Of a stretch of 64,000 nucleotides of DNA, positions 1-7,853 are shown piece by piece. Location: contig JAVUPY010000059.1 of the NCBI GenBank assembly GCA_032252755.1, positions 1 to 64,000 of the forward strand, in the 5' to 3' direction. A model generated the notes under the pieces. It searched no databases and was not told the origin of the DNA. It saw only the letters and a list, made by a program, of their open reading frames with translations. Numbering within the stretch: the first letter of the stretch is position 1; each line of letters begins with the position of its first letter. The position numbers and the translations under genes were made by a program. This DNA is from Terriglobia bacterium (GTDB lineage: Bacteria; Acidobacteriota; Terriglobia; Terriglobales; Acidobacteriaceae).

Positions 1-137
1 CGGAACTTGATGTTCGGGTTGTGCTTGCCCAATACCTTCGTGATCGCCGCCGTCAACGTCGTCTTGCCATGATCGATGTGACCAATCGTGCCAACGTTTA
101 CGTGCGGCTTGCTGCGGTCAAATTTCTCTTTCGCCAT
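1..137 (-). CDS. tuf: Elongation factor Tu, N-terminal part (cut by window start)
   Basis: The reverse strand from the ATG at 137 encodes the start of EF-Tu, the GTPase that carries aminoacyl-tRNA to the ribosome. About 45 residues are visible, including the start [20 protein letters not shown] and the P-loop GHIDHGKTT. It lies 59 bp after fusA in the same direction, the classical rpsL-rpsG-fusA-tuf order, so it is probably the last gene of the str operon. The remainder lies outside the window. Confidence 0.96.
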   Translation of the reverse strand, partial: MAKEKFDRSKPHVNVGTIGHIDHGKTTLTAAITKVLGKHNPNIKF

Positions 138-196
138 TGCTCGAGCTCCGTCTTGTTATTTCTTCAGCACCCCGCCCGGTTCCGGACGGCGAAAAT

Positions 197-2290
197 TTAC
201 TTTTTGCCCTGCACCTTCGCCACGATCTCCTCGGCCACAGACCGCGGAGCTTCTTCGTAGTGCGCAAAGTGCATGGAGTAGGTCGCGCGGCCCTGCGTGC
301 TGGACCGCATATTGGTTGCGTAGCCGAACATCTCCGCGAGCGGCACCATCGCCTTGATCACCTGCGATCCGGCGCGATGCTCGATGCCCTCAATGCGGCC
401 GCGGCGGCTGTTCAGGTCGCCGATGATCGTGCCCATGAATTCTTCGGGGACAACCACTTCGACCGACATCACCGGTTCCAGCAGCACCGGGCTGGCCCTG
501 CGGGCTGCCTCCTTGAACGCCATCGATGCGGCGATCTTGAAGGCCATTTCGTTCGAGTCGACTTCGTGATAGCTGCCGTCGTACAGCGTCGCTTTCACGT
601 CGACCATCTCGTAGCCGGCCAGGACTCCGCCTTCCATCGCTTCACGAATGCCCTGCTCCACCGGCTTGATGTATTCCCTCGGCACCGTTCCGCCAACAAT
701 GTCGTTGATGAACTCGTAGCCCTTACCGGCTTCGTTCGGCTCGATGCGGATCTTCACGTGTCCGTACTGGCCCGAACCACCGGTCTGCCGGATGTACTTC
801 CCTTCCGCTTCCGAGTGCTTGCGAATCGTCTCGCGATACGCCACCTGCGGCTTGCCAACGTTCGCCTGGACGTTGAACTCGCGCATCATGCGATCGATGA
901 TGATTTCGAGGTGAAGCTCGCCCATTCCGGCGATGATCGTCTGGCCGCTGTCGGGGTCCGTGCTCACGCGGAACGTCGGGTCTTCCTGCGCCAGTTTGCC
1001 GAGCGCGACGCCCATCTTCTCCTGGTCGCTCTTCGTCTTCGGCTCTACGGCGACCGAAATCACCGGTGCCGGGAACTCGATCGACTCGAGAGTGATCGGG
1101 TGATCTTCGTTGCAGATCGTGTCGCCGGTCGTGACGTTGCGCAGTCCGACGCAGGCGCAGATGTCGCCGGCGTAGATTTCGCTGATCTCTTCGCGCTTGT
1201 TGGCGTGCATCTTCAGCAGGCGGCCGATACGTTCGGTCTTCTGCCTGCCTGAGTTCAGCACGCTGTCGCCGGTCTTCAGGTGCCCCGAGTAAACGCGAAT
1301 GAACGTCAACTGGCCGACGAAAGGATCGGTCATGATCTTGAACGCAAGTGCCGCGAACGGTTCCTTGTCGTCCGAGTGACGAATCACTTCCTGGTCCGGC
1401 TTATCGGGGTTGATACCTGTCACCGGCGGAACATCCAGCGGTGAAGGGAGAAAATCGACAACTGCATCGAGGAGAGGCTGAACACCTTTATTCTTGAAGG
1501 CTGTGCCGCAGATGACCGGGAACAGCTTCAGGCCGATCACGCTCTTTCGCAGCGACTTCTTCAAATCGTCGGCGGCAATCTCTTCGCCCTCGATGAACTT
1601 ATGCATCAGCTCATCGTTGTCATCGTTCTCGACGATCGTTTCCACCAGCAACTGGTGATACTGCTCAGCCTTCTTCTTCAGTTCGGCTGGAATATCTTCC
1701 ACCGAATATTCCGCGCCCATGGTTTCGTCGTGCCAGAAAATTGCTTTCATCTGGAACAGATCGACGACGCCCTTGAACTTGTCTTCCTGGCCTATGGGGA
1801 TCTGGATCGCGACGGGCTTGGCGTTGAGGCGCTTCTTGATGGTATCGATGGCGTGCTCGAAATCGGCGCCCATCTTGTCCATCTTGTTGATAAAACAGAA
1901 ACGCGGAACACCGTATTTATCGGCCTGCCGCCACACGGTTTCAGACTGCGGTTCGACGCCATGCACGGCGTCGAACACCGCGCACGCGCCGTCCAGCACG
2001 CGCAGCGACCGTTCCACCTCGGCGGTGAAGTCGACGTGACCCGGCGTATCGATGATGTTGATGCGAATGTCGCGCCAAACGCAGGTAGTCGCGGCCGACG
2101 TAATCGTAATGCCGCGCTCCTGCTCCTGCGCCATCCAGTCCATCGTCGCCGTGCCTTCGTGCACTTCGCCAATGCGATGCGTGCGGCCGGTGTAGAACAG
2201 AATGCGCTCGGTAGTCGTAGTCTTACCGGCATCGATGTGCGCCATGATGCCGATATTCCTGCAACGCTCTAATGGGACCTGTCTTGGCAA
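197..2290 (-). CDS. fusA: Translation elongation factor G
   Basis: This 697-residue GTPase drives ribosomal translocation and, with RRF, ribosome recycling. The start [16 protein letters not shown] uses a TTG codon, and this N-terminus matches the usual EF-G start. The P-loop [13 protein letters not shown], the switch region [19 protein letters not shown] and [10 protein letters not shown] are all present, followed by domains II to V (domain IV about 480-600). The length is normal. It sits between rpsG and tuf in the str operon. The Shine-Dalgarno sequence before TTG is weak (GGA about 8 nt upstream). Confidence 0.98.
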   Translation of the reverse strand: MPRQVPLERCRNIGIMAHIDAGKTTTTERILFYTGRTHRIGEVHEGTATMDWMAQEQERGITITSAATTCVWRDIRINIIDTPGHVDFTAEVERSLRVLDGACAVFDAVHGVEPQSETVWRQADKYGVPRFCFINKMDKMGADFEHAIDTIKKRLNAKPVAIQIPIGQEDKFKGVVDLFQMKAIFWHDETMGAEYSVEDIPAELKKKAEQYHQLLVETIVENDDNDELMHKFIEGEEIAADDLKKSLRKSVIGLKLFPVICGTAFKNKGVQPLLDAVVDFLPSPLDVPPVTGINPDKPDQEVIRHSDDKEPFAALAFKIMTDPFVGQLTFIRVYSGHLKTGDSVLNSGRQKTERIGRLLKMHANKREEISEIYAGDICACVGLRNVTTGDTICNEDHPITLESIEFPAPVISVAVEPKTKSDQEKMGVALGKLAQEDPTFRVSTDPDSGQTIIAGMGELHLEIIIDRMMREFNVQANVGKPQVAYRETIRKHSEAEGKYIRQTGGSGQYGHVKIRIEPNEAGKGYEFINDIVGGTVPREYIKPVEQGIREAMEGGVLAGYEMVDVKATLYDGSYHEVDSNEMAFKIAASMAFKEAARRASPVLLEPVMSVEVVVPEEFMGTIIGDLNSRRGRIEGIEHRAGSQVIKAMVPLAEMFGYATNMRSSTQGRATYSMHFAHYEEAPRSVAEEIVAKVQGKK

Positions 2291-2315
2291 CTTCTTATCC
2301 GTTTCTTCTTCTGTT

Positions 2316-2351
2316 GTGCCCTACCCTTCTCGCGAAGCGAGAGGGTGGGGC
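2316..2351. repeat. Intergenic palindrome, family A (fusA-rpsG gap)
   Basis: An imperfect inverted repeat runs from GTGCCCTACCCTTCTCGCG to GAGAGGGTGGGGC. The same outer arms occur at 2926, 3362, 6716, 14961, 21142 and 52619, which marks a dispersed palindromic family. This copy lies inside the str operon between rpsG and fusA. It could act as a processing or attenuation hairpin, but it has no T-run. Confidence 0.8.
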
Positions 2352-2364
2352 TGTTCCTGACGGC

Positions 2365-2844
<480 letters not shown>

Positions 2845-2925
2845 TCACTCTTCCCGGCCGATCTCGGCCGGTACTCCCACGCGACGCCCTAATGCGCCGG
2901 CGGGCGGTTTGAAATTCGGTGCTTC

Positions 2926-2965
2926 GTGCCCTACCCTTCTCGCGCTTTTGGCGAGAGGGCGGGGC
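2926..2965. repeat. Intergenic palindrome, family A (rpsG-rpsL gap)
   Basis: This is the second family A copy inside the str operon. Arms GTGCCCTACCCTTCTCGCGC and GGCGAGAGGGCGGGGC surround a short T-rich loop. It ends only six bases from the rpsL stop codon. Confidence 0.8.
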
Positions 2966-2970
2966 GTTTT

Positions 2971-3345
2971 TTACGCCTTCGGTCTCTTCGCGCCGTACTT
3001 CGACCGTCCCTGCTTGCGGTTGGCAACGCCAACCGAATCCAGGGTTCCCCGAATCACGTGATAGCGCACGCCCGGCAGGTCCTTCACACGGCCGCCACGA
3101 ATCAGCACGATCGAGTGTTCCTGCAGGTTGTGGCCGACGCCCGGAATGTAGGTCGTCACTTCGATCCCGTTCGTCAAACGAACACGGGCGACCTTGCGCA
3201 ACGCGGAGTTCGGCTTCTTCGGCGTCTGCGTATAAACGCGCGTGCAAACCCCGCGCTTCTGCGGGCAGGCCTGCAGAGCGGGGCTGGCGGTCTTATAACG
3301 CGGCGCCGTACGGCCTTTTCGCACCAACTGGTTAAACGTAGGCAC
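2971..3345 (-). CDS. rpsL: 30S ribosomal protein S12
   Basis: This 124-residue decoding-centre protein is the first gene of the str operon. It starts with GTG ([15 protein letters not shown]) behind a GGAG motif. The decoding loops [17 protein letters not shown] and [17 protein letters not shown] are intact. The lysine in the KPNSA loop is the position where substitutions classically give streptomycin resistance; it is wild type here. Length and C-terminus are normal. Confidence 0.98.
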   Translation of the reverse strand: MPTFNQLVRKGRTAPRYKTASPALQACPQKRGVCTRVYTQTPKKPNSALRKVARVRLTNGIEVTTYIPGVGHNLQEHSIVLIRGGRVKDLPGVRYHVIRGTLDSVGVANRKQGRSKYGAKRPKA

Positions 3346-3799
3346 TCTTGCTGCTCCTTTGGTGCCCTACCCTTCTCGCGCGTTTTTGGCGAGAGGGTGG
3401 GGCCTTTGCCATTCGCCGGACACGCACAAACGTCCGGCGCGGGCACATCTCGGGCCCGCATCATTACTTAATCCCTTTTCAGGGGCTGGCAGGACGCACA
3501 GTCATTCCGGGCGAACGATTCCTCCCGGAACCGGGTCTCAGGCCATACTTCCCCTCATGCACATTCGCATCCGGGGAGTTTCATCTCTTGAGTGACCTTA
3601 CGACGGTGGCGCCTCGACCGAAGGCGGGCACTCCGTTTCGCAGTCTTTCGCCTGCATACCCTTCCACGAGAGGAAGGTAGCGCAAGCATGTTTCAGCGAG
3701 GGAACCCTTTTAACGGATACCGAAGTATCCTCGGGCACAACTTCTACAGCTCAGCTAAACCACTACAAGCAAAGCTAAATTGACTCGCAGAACCTACTT
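3346..3799 (-). promoter_or_regulatory. Long 5' leader of the str operon
   Basis: About 450 nt separate the predicted transcription start from rpsL and no supported gene lies in this stretch. It contains a family A palindrome (3362-3403) close to rpsL and a compact hairpin GGATAC-cgaa-GTATCC near 3715-3730. No known ribosomal-protein leader or riboswitch motif was recognised. A regulatory leader is inferred from length and position only. Confidence 0.4.
3362..3403. repeat. Intergenic palindrome, family A (upstream of rpsL)
   Basis: Third successive copy in the str region: GTGCCCTACCCTTCTCGCGC, loop GTTTTT, then GGCGAGAGGGTGGGGC. It lies 17 bases before the rpsL start on the transcribed leader, so its fold could affect initiation. 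Confidence 0.8.
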
Positions 3800-3828
3800 A
3801 ATATAACAACTCGGCCCGGGAGCGTCAA
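3800..3828 (-). promoter_or_regulatory. Sigma70-type promoter of the str operon
   Basis: On the minus strand a -35 box TTGACG (3828-3823) and a -10 box TATATT (3805-3800) are separated by exactly 17 bp. This is the best housekeeping promoter seen in the window and it points at rpsL. Transcription would begin near 3793. Confidence 0.75.
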
Positions 3829-3902
3829 ATAGCAATTCACTCGCCGTATCGCCACGCCTTGAATCATAACCATTTTGTGGGATCAGGACGGGCAAACCGC
3901 CT

Positions 3903-4664
3903 CTAAATCCCCGCAAACCACGCATATCCAGCTTCCGGCGAGGCCGATCCCAGGCCTTTGCCGAACTTTTTGATATCGTCGGTCACCGTCATCTTGGTAA
4001 TAAACTTCACGCTCTTGTAACCAAGCTGGCGCGGCAGCCTCAGTCGCAGTGGCCCGCCGCTCGGCACCGGCAAATCACTGCCATTCATGCCGTACGTGAT
4101 GAAAGTCTGCGGGTGCATCGCATCGGCCATATCAATGCTTTCCCACCAGTCCGGCTGAATGGAGTAGTAAACGACATACTTGGCCTCAGGCCGCGTGCCC
4201 ACCAGATCCAGCAAATGGGAGAGCGGAACCCCGTTCCACTCAGCAATGTAAGACCAGCCCTCTTCGCAAGCCAACTCGGTAATCTGATTTCGCGATGGAT
4301 AACTCTTCAATTGCGCAACTGAGAACGCCTGGGGACGCTCGACCAGGCCATCGACAGAGAGCCTCCAGTCAGCGAATCCTCCCGCCTGTAGTCGCTGGAA
4401 TTCGTCAGGCAGTTTATCGACCGGATCGGCAAACGGACGCTTGGAAATCTTATCGCGCGAGAATTCGCGAGCCATCGAGTGCCTCGTCAGCAACCGCATA
4501 GAAGCGTAAGTCAGGGTCTCTCCGGGACCATAAAGACCGCCATGGTCGGGAGGTACCAGGCCATATTTCTCAGCCAGCCGCGCAGCGACCCCTAGTCCGG
4601 ACACACCAGCGACAGTAGCGACTCCACCTGCGATGAATCTCCTTCGCGAAACATTTTTCTTCAT
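3903..4664 (-). CDS. Tat-exported molybdopterin oxidoreductase, MsrP/sulfite oxidase family
   Basis: The 253-residue product is probably a periplasmic molybdopterin enzyme of the MsrP (YedY)/sulfite-oxidase fold. The ATG at 4664 gives MKKNVSRRRFIAGGVAT, a twin-arginine signal; an upstream in-frame extension overlaps the neighbour and is rejected. ACEEGWSYIAEWNGVPL around residue 150 carries the likely Mo-ligating Cys. PSGGPLRLRLPRQLGYKSVK and a terminal FGKGLGSASPEAGYAWFAGI are typical of the family. It overlaps the upstream cytochrome b gene by four bases, so the two are translationally coupled and the cytochrome probably feeds it electrons. Substrate (protein methionine sulfoxide, sulfite or other) is unknown. 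Confidence 0.85.
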   Translation of the reverse strand: MKKNVSRRRFIAGGVATVAGVSGLGVAARLAEKYGLVPPDHGGLYGPGETLTYASMRLLTRHSMAREFSRDKISKRPFADPVDKLPDEFQRLQAGGFADWRLSVDGLVERPQAFSVAQLKSYPSRNQITELACEEGWSYIAEWNGVPLSHLLDLVGTRPEAKYVVYYSIQPDWWESIDMADAMHPQTFITYGMNGSDLPVPSGGPLRLRLPRQLGYKSVKFITKMTVTDDIKKFGKGLGSASPEAGYAWFAGI

Positions 4665-5440
4665 ACATCCTCCCGAGGTGTCGTTGCTCGGCCCGTGATC
4701 ATGGCGCGCACACGACTCCAGAAGCCGGCGCGCCAGACCATCACAACGTGAATCACCAGGAACATCGCCAGCGACAATGACAGGAGAAAGTGAAGTGTGC
4801 GCGCGGTTTGCCGCCCGCCCAGCAGCGTAACGCTTGTTGGGAACGCGGATACAAACGATGGCGACATCGCCAACCCCGTCCAAATGATCAGTGGGAACAA
4901 AACGAAGACGACGGCGATGTAGGCGATTCGCTGGAGCACGTTGTACGACCATGCTTCCGCCTCGCTCGGCCGCTCGAATCGCAGATGATGCACCACGACC
5001 TGCCGAATGCTCCCCCAGGAAAATTCGCCTTTCTTCGGGAGCAACTCTCTACGAAAGTGTCCGGCGAAAAAGCCAAACAGCAGGTAAACGAAGCCGGTCA
5101 GCACGATTCCCCACGCGCTCTGAAAGTGCAGCGCCCGGCTCCAGCCATTCTGATCCGGCAGAACGTAGGAATACCCGGTCGGCACGTGGCCTCTCGACGA
5201 CGGTATGGGAATTCGAAACAGGGGCGTCGTCAGATCGTTGCCCGTCTCGCCCCAGTAGAACCGCGGGTGCGAGATAACAATCTCCATACCCGTCACAAGC
5301 AGAGCGAGGAAGCACAGTGCGGCGACCCAGTGCGTCACCCGCACCGTCAGCGTATGGCGAGCAACACCGGCAGCATCCGCCGCCTTCTTTTCCATGACGC
5401 GATTTGCGAGTGGCACCTGCGCTTGGCCGGTTGTCGACAT
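4661..5440 (-). CDS. Membrane cytochrome b (cytochrome b561/hydrogenase-type subunit)
   Basis: This 259-residue protein has four hydrophobic helices. Histidines placed for b-heme binding are visible in VRVTHWVAALCF (about residue 37), RALHFQSAWGIVL (about 104) and TLHFLLSLSLAMFLVIHVV (about 216 and 230). That layout fits the prokaryotic cytochrome b561 / Ni-Fe hydrogenase cytochrome b family. Its stop overlaps the start of the molybdopterin enzyme by four bases, so it is the likely quinol-oxidising membrane anchor for that enzyme. It is not the short MsrQ type usually paired with MsrP. Confidence 0.8.
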   Translation of the reverse strand: MSTTGQAQVPLANRVMEKKAADAAGVARHTLTVRVTHWVAALCFLALLVTGMEIVISHPRFYWGETGNDLTTPLFRIPIPSSRGHVPTGYSYVLPDQNGWSRALHFQSAWGIVLTGFVYLLFGFFAGHFRRELLPKKGEFSWGSIRQVVVHHLRFERPSEAEAWSYNVLQRIAYIAVVFVLFPLIIWTGLAMSPSFVSAFPTSVTLLGGRQTARTLHFLLSLSLAMFLVIHVVMVWRAGFWSRVRAMITGRATTPREDV

Positions 5441-5743
5441 GGTCGCCTCTCTATGGTCAAAACCGACACCGCAAGATACTCATGACCCGCCGCCAACGGC
5501 CGATCTTTCATTTCGAACCGAACGAGCATCTCGGGAAACTGTCGAACCCCCGGGCACCCCACGGCCCAGGCAGCGCGAGCATTGTACCCCAGCACCCCTC
5601 AATTTGTTCCGACCTCAAACGCAGTTTCTCTGCAACCGCGAACCGCCCACGTCGAAACCTATCCAGCAACCGCGGATTGTCCATGAGAAGGAGATATCTT
5701 GCCATCTGTCGACGGTGAGAAACGCTCAAAGAAAGTAGCCCAG
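5441..5743. other. Gene-free spacer upstream of the cytochrome b gene
   Basis: About 300 bases hold only short overlapping open frames with no recognisable protein and no Shine-Dalgarno sites. The region should contain the promoter of the cytochrome b/molybdopterin pair, but I could not pick one out with confidence. Confidence 0.4.
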
Positions 5744-5911
5744 CACGTGAGTCTGCGTGAGAACTCGATGTCCGAAGATCGGGTGGAACAAGTTTGCGAT
5801 TCAGGCCGCGGAGCGGCCGTTCCATGTCTAGCCACGGGCTTTTAGCCCGTGGACAAGTGGACAAACGCCTCCAGTCGCGGAGCGACGACTAAGTTCTCAC
5901 ACAGACACGTG
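5744..5911. mobile_element. 168-bp MITE-like element with ~20-bp inverted termini
   Basis: The left end cacgtgagtctgcgtgag (5744 on) and the right end agttctcacacagacacgtg (5892-5911) are imperfect inverted repeats of about 20-22 bp. Between them lie smaller palindromes: GGCCGCGGAGCGGCC, CCACGGGCTTTTAGCCCGTGG and GTCGCGGAGCGAC. There is no coding capacity. The structure resembles a non-autonomous miniature element or a mosaic repeat; no target-site duplication was confirmed. Confidence 0.55.
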
Positions 5912-6005
5912 AGTGCGGGGTCAGCCATCCAGCCGTTTCCTCGAGTCGCGCGACGATAGACGCGGATAGATTACGAGATGCCGATATATCGCAAACAATC
6001 GCGGC

Positions 6006-6350
6006 CTACACGTTCAGAAGCGATTCATCACACCACACATCGGCGTAATCATCTGCAAGCACGAAGCGAGAACCCGGCGGCAGTCCGAGGAAGTCAATCA
6101 CCTGGGGGAGCCGTTGCTCAAGGTGCGACGTATGCAGTGGCGCGAAGAAATCGGGAGACGATGAGTACTCTCCACTCCAGATGAACCAACCATTCGTTGC
6201 GTCCGTTGGTGGGTGTCGCAGACCGTTGATCGGCTTGCGCCCAAGCGTCTCAATCGCGAGTCCGACCTTTGATTCCGGGCTACATGCAACAAACTCGCGC
6301 CCATAACGCGCACACACGGCTCGTTGCTTCTCTTCAGTACTTGAGCTCAT
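6006..6350 (-). CDS. Orphan small protein, possibly Imm33/DUF2185-like
   Basis: A 114-residue soluble protein starts with ATG at 6350. The core NGWFIWSGEYSSSPDFFAPL and the C-terminal LGLPPGSRFVLADDYADVWC look like a compact conserved domain. The pattern recalls stand-alone proteins annotated as Imm33 (DUF2185), a family often found as immunity proteins to polymorphic toxins, but I cannot confirm this without a profile search. No toxin gene is adjacent; its neighbours are repeat-rich spacers on both sides, suggesting an accessory locus. Confidence 0.6.
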   Translation of the reverse strand: MSSSTEEKQRAVCARYGREFVACSPESKVGLAIETLGRKPINGLRHPPTDATNGWFIWSGEYSSSPDFFAPLHTSHLEQRLPQVIDFLGLPPGSRFVLADDYADVWCDESLLNV

Positions 6351-6550
6351 TGCTGCAAGCAGTATCGCAAATGAACTGTTGTTCTGCGATAGTTGGCGCG
6401 ATCAGGCCACCCATCCCATAAATTAACTAAACTGATCCTCAGGCGACATCCATAAGCGACTTATCCCACCATCCCCAAATCACCTAATACTTTCCGCCAC
6501 TTCCATTAATTCTTCCGCTCAATTCCCGTTTTGGGAAAACCTTGTCAAGA
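6351..6550. other. AT-rich gene-free spacer
   Basis: This stretch is clearly more AT-rich than the surrounding genes and contains no supported reading frame. It leads into the promoter-terminator module at 6551-6697. The composition shift suggests acquired or regulatory DNA. Confidence 0.4.
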
Positions 6551-6697
6551 GACATTTTTTGTCATTTTCTCCGTAACTCCATCATTCCACTCGAAATATA
6601 GTTTTCAGAAAAATGTCACACTACCCCCCACCCAACCTGCTATCCTATAAGTAGAGTAGAAGAAACCAAGGCGTCCGCCATCGCGGGCGCCTTTTCC
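6551..6697 (+). promoter_or_regulatory. Putative promoter followed at once by a terminator/attenuator
   Basis: A T-rich tract with GACATTTTTTGTC is followed by a C-run (CTACCCCCCACCC) and TATCCTATAAG at about 6641-6651, a plausible -10 region. Only about 20 nt later comes a strong GC hairpin with a T-run. Transcription from here would yield a very short RNA unless read through to the Cys/His gene at 6960. I associate this arrangement with that gene family in other acidobacteria, from memory only. Confidence 0.45.
6668..6697 (+). terminator. Rho-independent terminator-like hairpin
   Basis: GGCGTCCGC (6670-6678) pairs with GCGGGCGCC (6683-6691) over a four-base loop and is followed by TTTTCC. 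It has the form of an intrinsic terminator on the plus strand yet no gene precedes it, so it probably attenuates transcription from the upstream promoter-like sequence. Confidence 0.65.
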
Positions 6698-6715
6698 GTT
6701 TCAGGGAGAGATCTG

Positions 6716-6760
6716 GGTGCCCCATTCTTCGCGCACGCCTTTCGCGCGAAGGGTGGGGCC
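6716..6760. repeat. Intergenic palindrome, family A
   Basis: GGTGCCCCATTCTTCGCGC is inverted at GCGCGAAGGGTGGGGCC. The outer arms match the copies in the str operon and at 21142. Confidence 0.75.
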
Positions 6761-6833
6761 GTTCTGTAGTTGCGGATTGCGGATGGCGGATTGCGAAAGT
6801 AGTTGCTAGCTAATGGTCAATTGCTTTCCTCGC

Positions 6834-6852
6834 ACCTCGTACCTCGCACCTA
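6834..6852. repeat. Short GTACGAGG-family repeat (single arm)
   Basis: The sequence cgcacctcgtacctcgcacc is one arm of the repeat that forms full hairpins at 17176-17275 and 25443-25507. Only one arm is present here. Confidence 0.5.
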
Positions 6853-6959
6853 CTCCCTTGATTACAAAGCACTTCCTTTTACTCGCCTGAAAACATTGAA
6901 GTTAATCTAATTTCTAGCCTAACCCGCTGATTCCAAAGAATCGGCAGGGGGGAGGGGTC

Positions 6960-7766
6960 ATGCCATCAGTACCACTTTGCCAACACCTCAAGACCAACGG
7001 AAAATCCTGCGGCTCGCCCGCACTCAAGCATCGTCGCTTCTGCTACTTCCACGACGAGTCCCGCAAGCGCCGCCGAGCCTCCGCCAAGCGCGCCAAGGCG
7101 TTCGTCACCCGCTACAACGCCCTCAACATGCCCATCCTCGAGGACGCCAACGCCGTCCAGGTCGGACTCATGGAAACCATAGACGCGCTCATCGACGCCC
7201 GCATCACCGAGCGCCAGGCCGGACTCATCCTCTACGCTCTTCAAACCGCCAGCGCCAACCTCAAACACACGACGTTTGAAACCGACGCCCCCAAACCCGC
7301 CGAACCCTGGGCCGCCGAACTCCTCACCCTCCTCCGCGGCCTCCCCAAGGACGAAGACAAATCCGATGCCGCACCAGACACCTCGTCATCTCGACCGGAG
7401 CACGCGCTAGCGTGCGTAAACACCTTGTCATCTCGACCGGAGCACGCGCCAGCGTGCGTAGTGGAGAGACCTGCATCTCCCTCCGCGTCCTCTGCGTTAA
7501 TCACTCCTTCCGATGGCACGATGGCCCGATCACCCGATGGCACGATCCCCCGCATTCACGCCGCAGCCCTCCAAAAAGTCGAACTCGTCATTCCGAGCGG
7601 AGCCGCGACTGGTCTTTCCGCGTCGCAGTCAATGCGGTCGCGGCGCAGTCGAGGGACCTGCATTTCTCCCGCACACATTTGCACGTCATTCTCCTTCGCG
7701 CCCTCTGCGTCAATCAGTTCTTTCAATGGCACGATGGCCCGATCACCCGATGGCACGATCCCTTAA
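6960..7766 (+). CDS. Cys/His-rich small-protein family with repeat-derived C-terminal extension
   Basis: The first ~140 residues form the recognisable part: MPSVPLCQHLKTNGKSCGSP and FCYFHDESRK give a C7-x9-C17-x10-C28-x2-H31 pattern that looks like a small zinc-binding knuckle. It is followed by a basic KRRRASAKRAKAF segment and a helical region ending near YALQTASANL. I recognise this as a multi-copy acidobacterial family of unknown function. From about residue 141 the frame translates dispersed DNA repeats (SSRPEHA, DGTMARSPDGTIP twice), so the native protein probably ended near there and lost its stop. ATG at 6960 follows GGGGGGAGGGGTC. Nucleic-acid binding is inference. Confidence 0.65.
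   Translation: MPSVPLCQHLKTNGKSCGSPALKHRRFCYFHDESRKRRRASAKRAKAFVTRYNALNMPILEDANAVQVGLMETIDALIDARITERQAGLILYALQTASANLKHTTFETDAPKPAEPWAAELLTLLRGLPKDEDKSDAAPDTSSSRPEHALACVNTLSSRPEHAPACVVERPASPSASSALITPSDGTMARSPDGTIPRIHAAALQKVELVIPSGAATGLSASQSMRSRRSRGTCISPAHICTSFSFAPSASISSFNGTMARSPDGTIP
7427..7762 (+). repeat. Two tandem copies of a composite dispersed repeat
   Basis: Units at 7427-7550 and 7587-7762 share the same order of modules: GTCAT(C/T)(C/T)CGA..GG, then ACCTGCAT, then CCTCTGCGT(T/C)AATCA, then ATGGCACGATGGCCCGATCA with CCCGATGGCACGATCCC. A partial third copy of the first module begins at 7385. They fill the 3' part of the 6960 reading frame. Confidence 0.75.
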
Positions 7767-7853
7767 CTTGCTTAAAACTCCACCCAACCTCTACACTGAT
7801 CCATTCCTTTCCTAGTTCAACCGCGCGGGGGGCACTCCGCGCGGGGAGGATAC

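Noticed and set aside
137-1252. Long plus-strand open frame opposite fusA
   Set aside because: It is the antisense shadow of a GC-rich, strongly conserved EF-G gene; the His/Arg/Leu-rich translation has no domain.
5508-5864. 118-residue minus frame upstream of cytochrome b
   Set aside because: Its N-terminal half reads through the MITE-like element; no conserved pattern.
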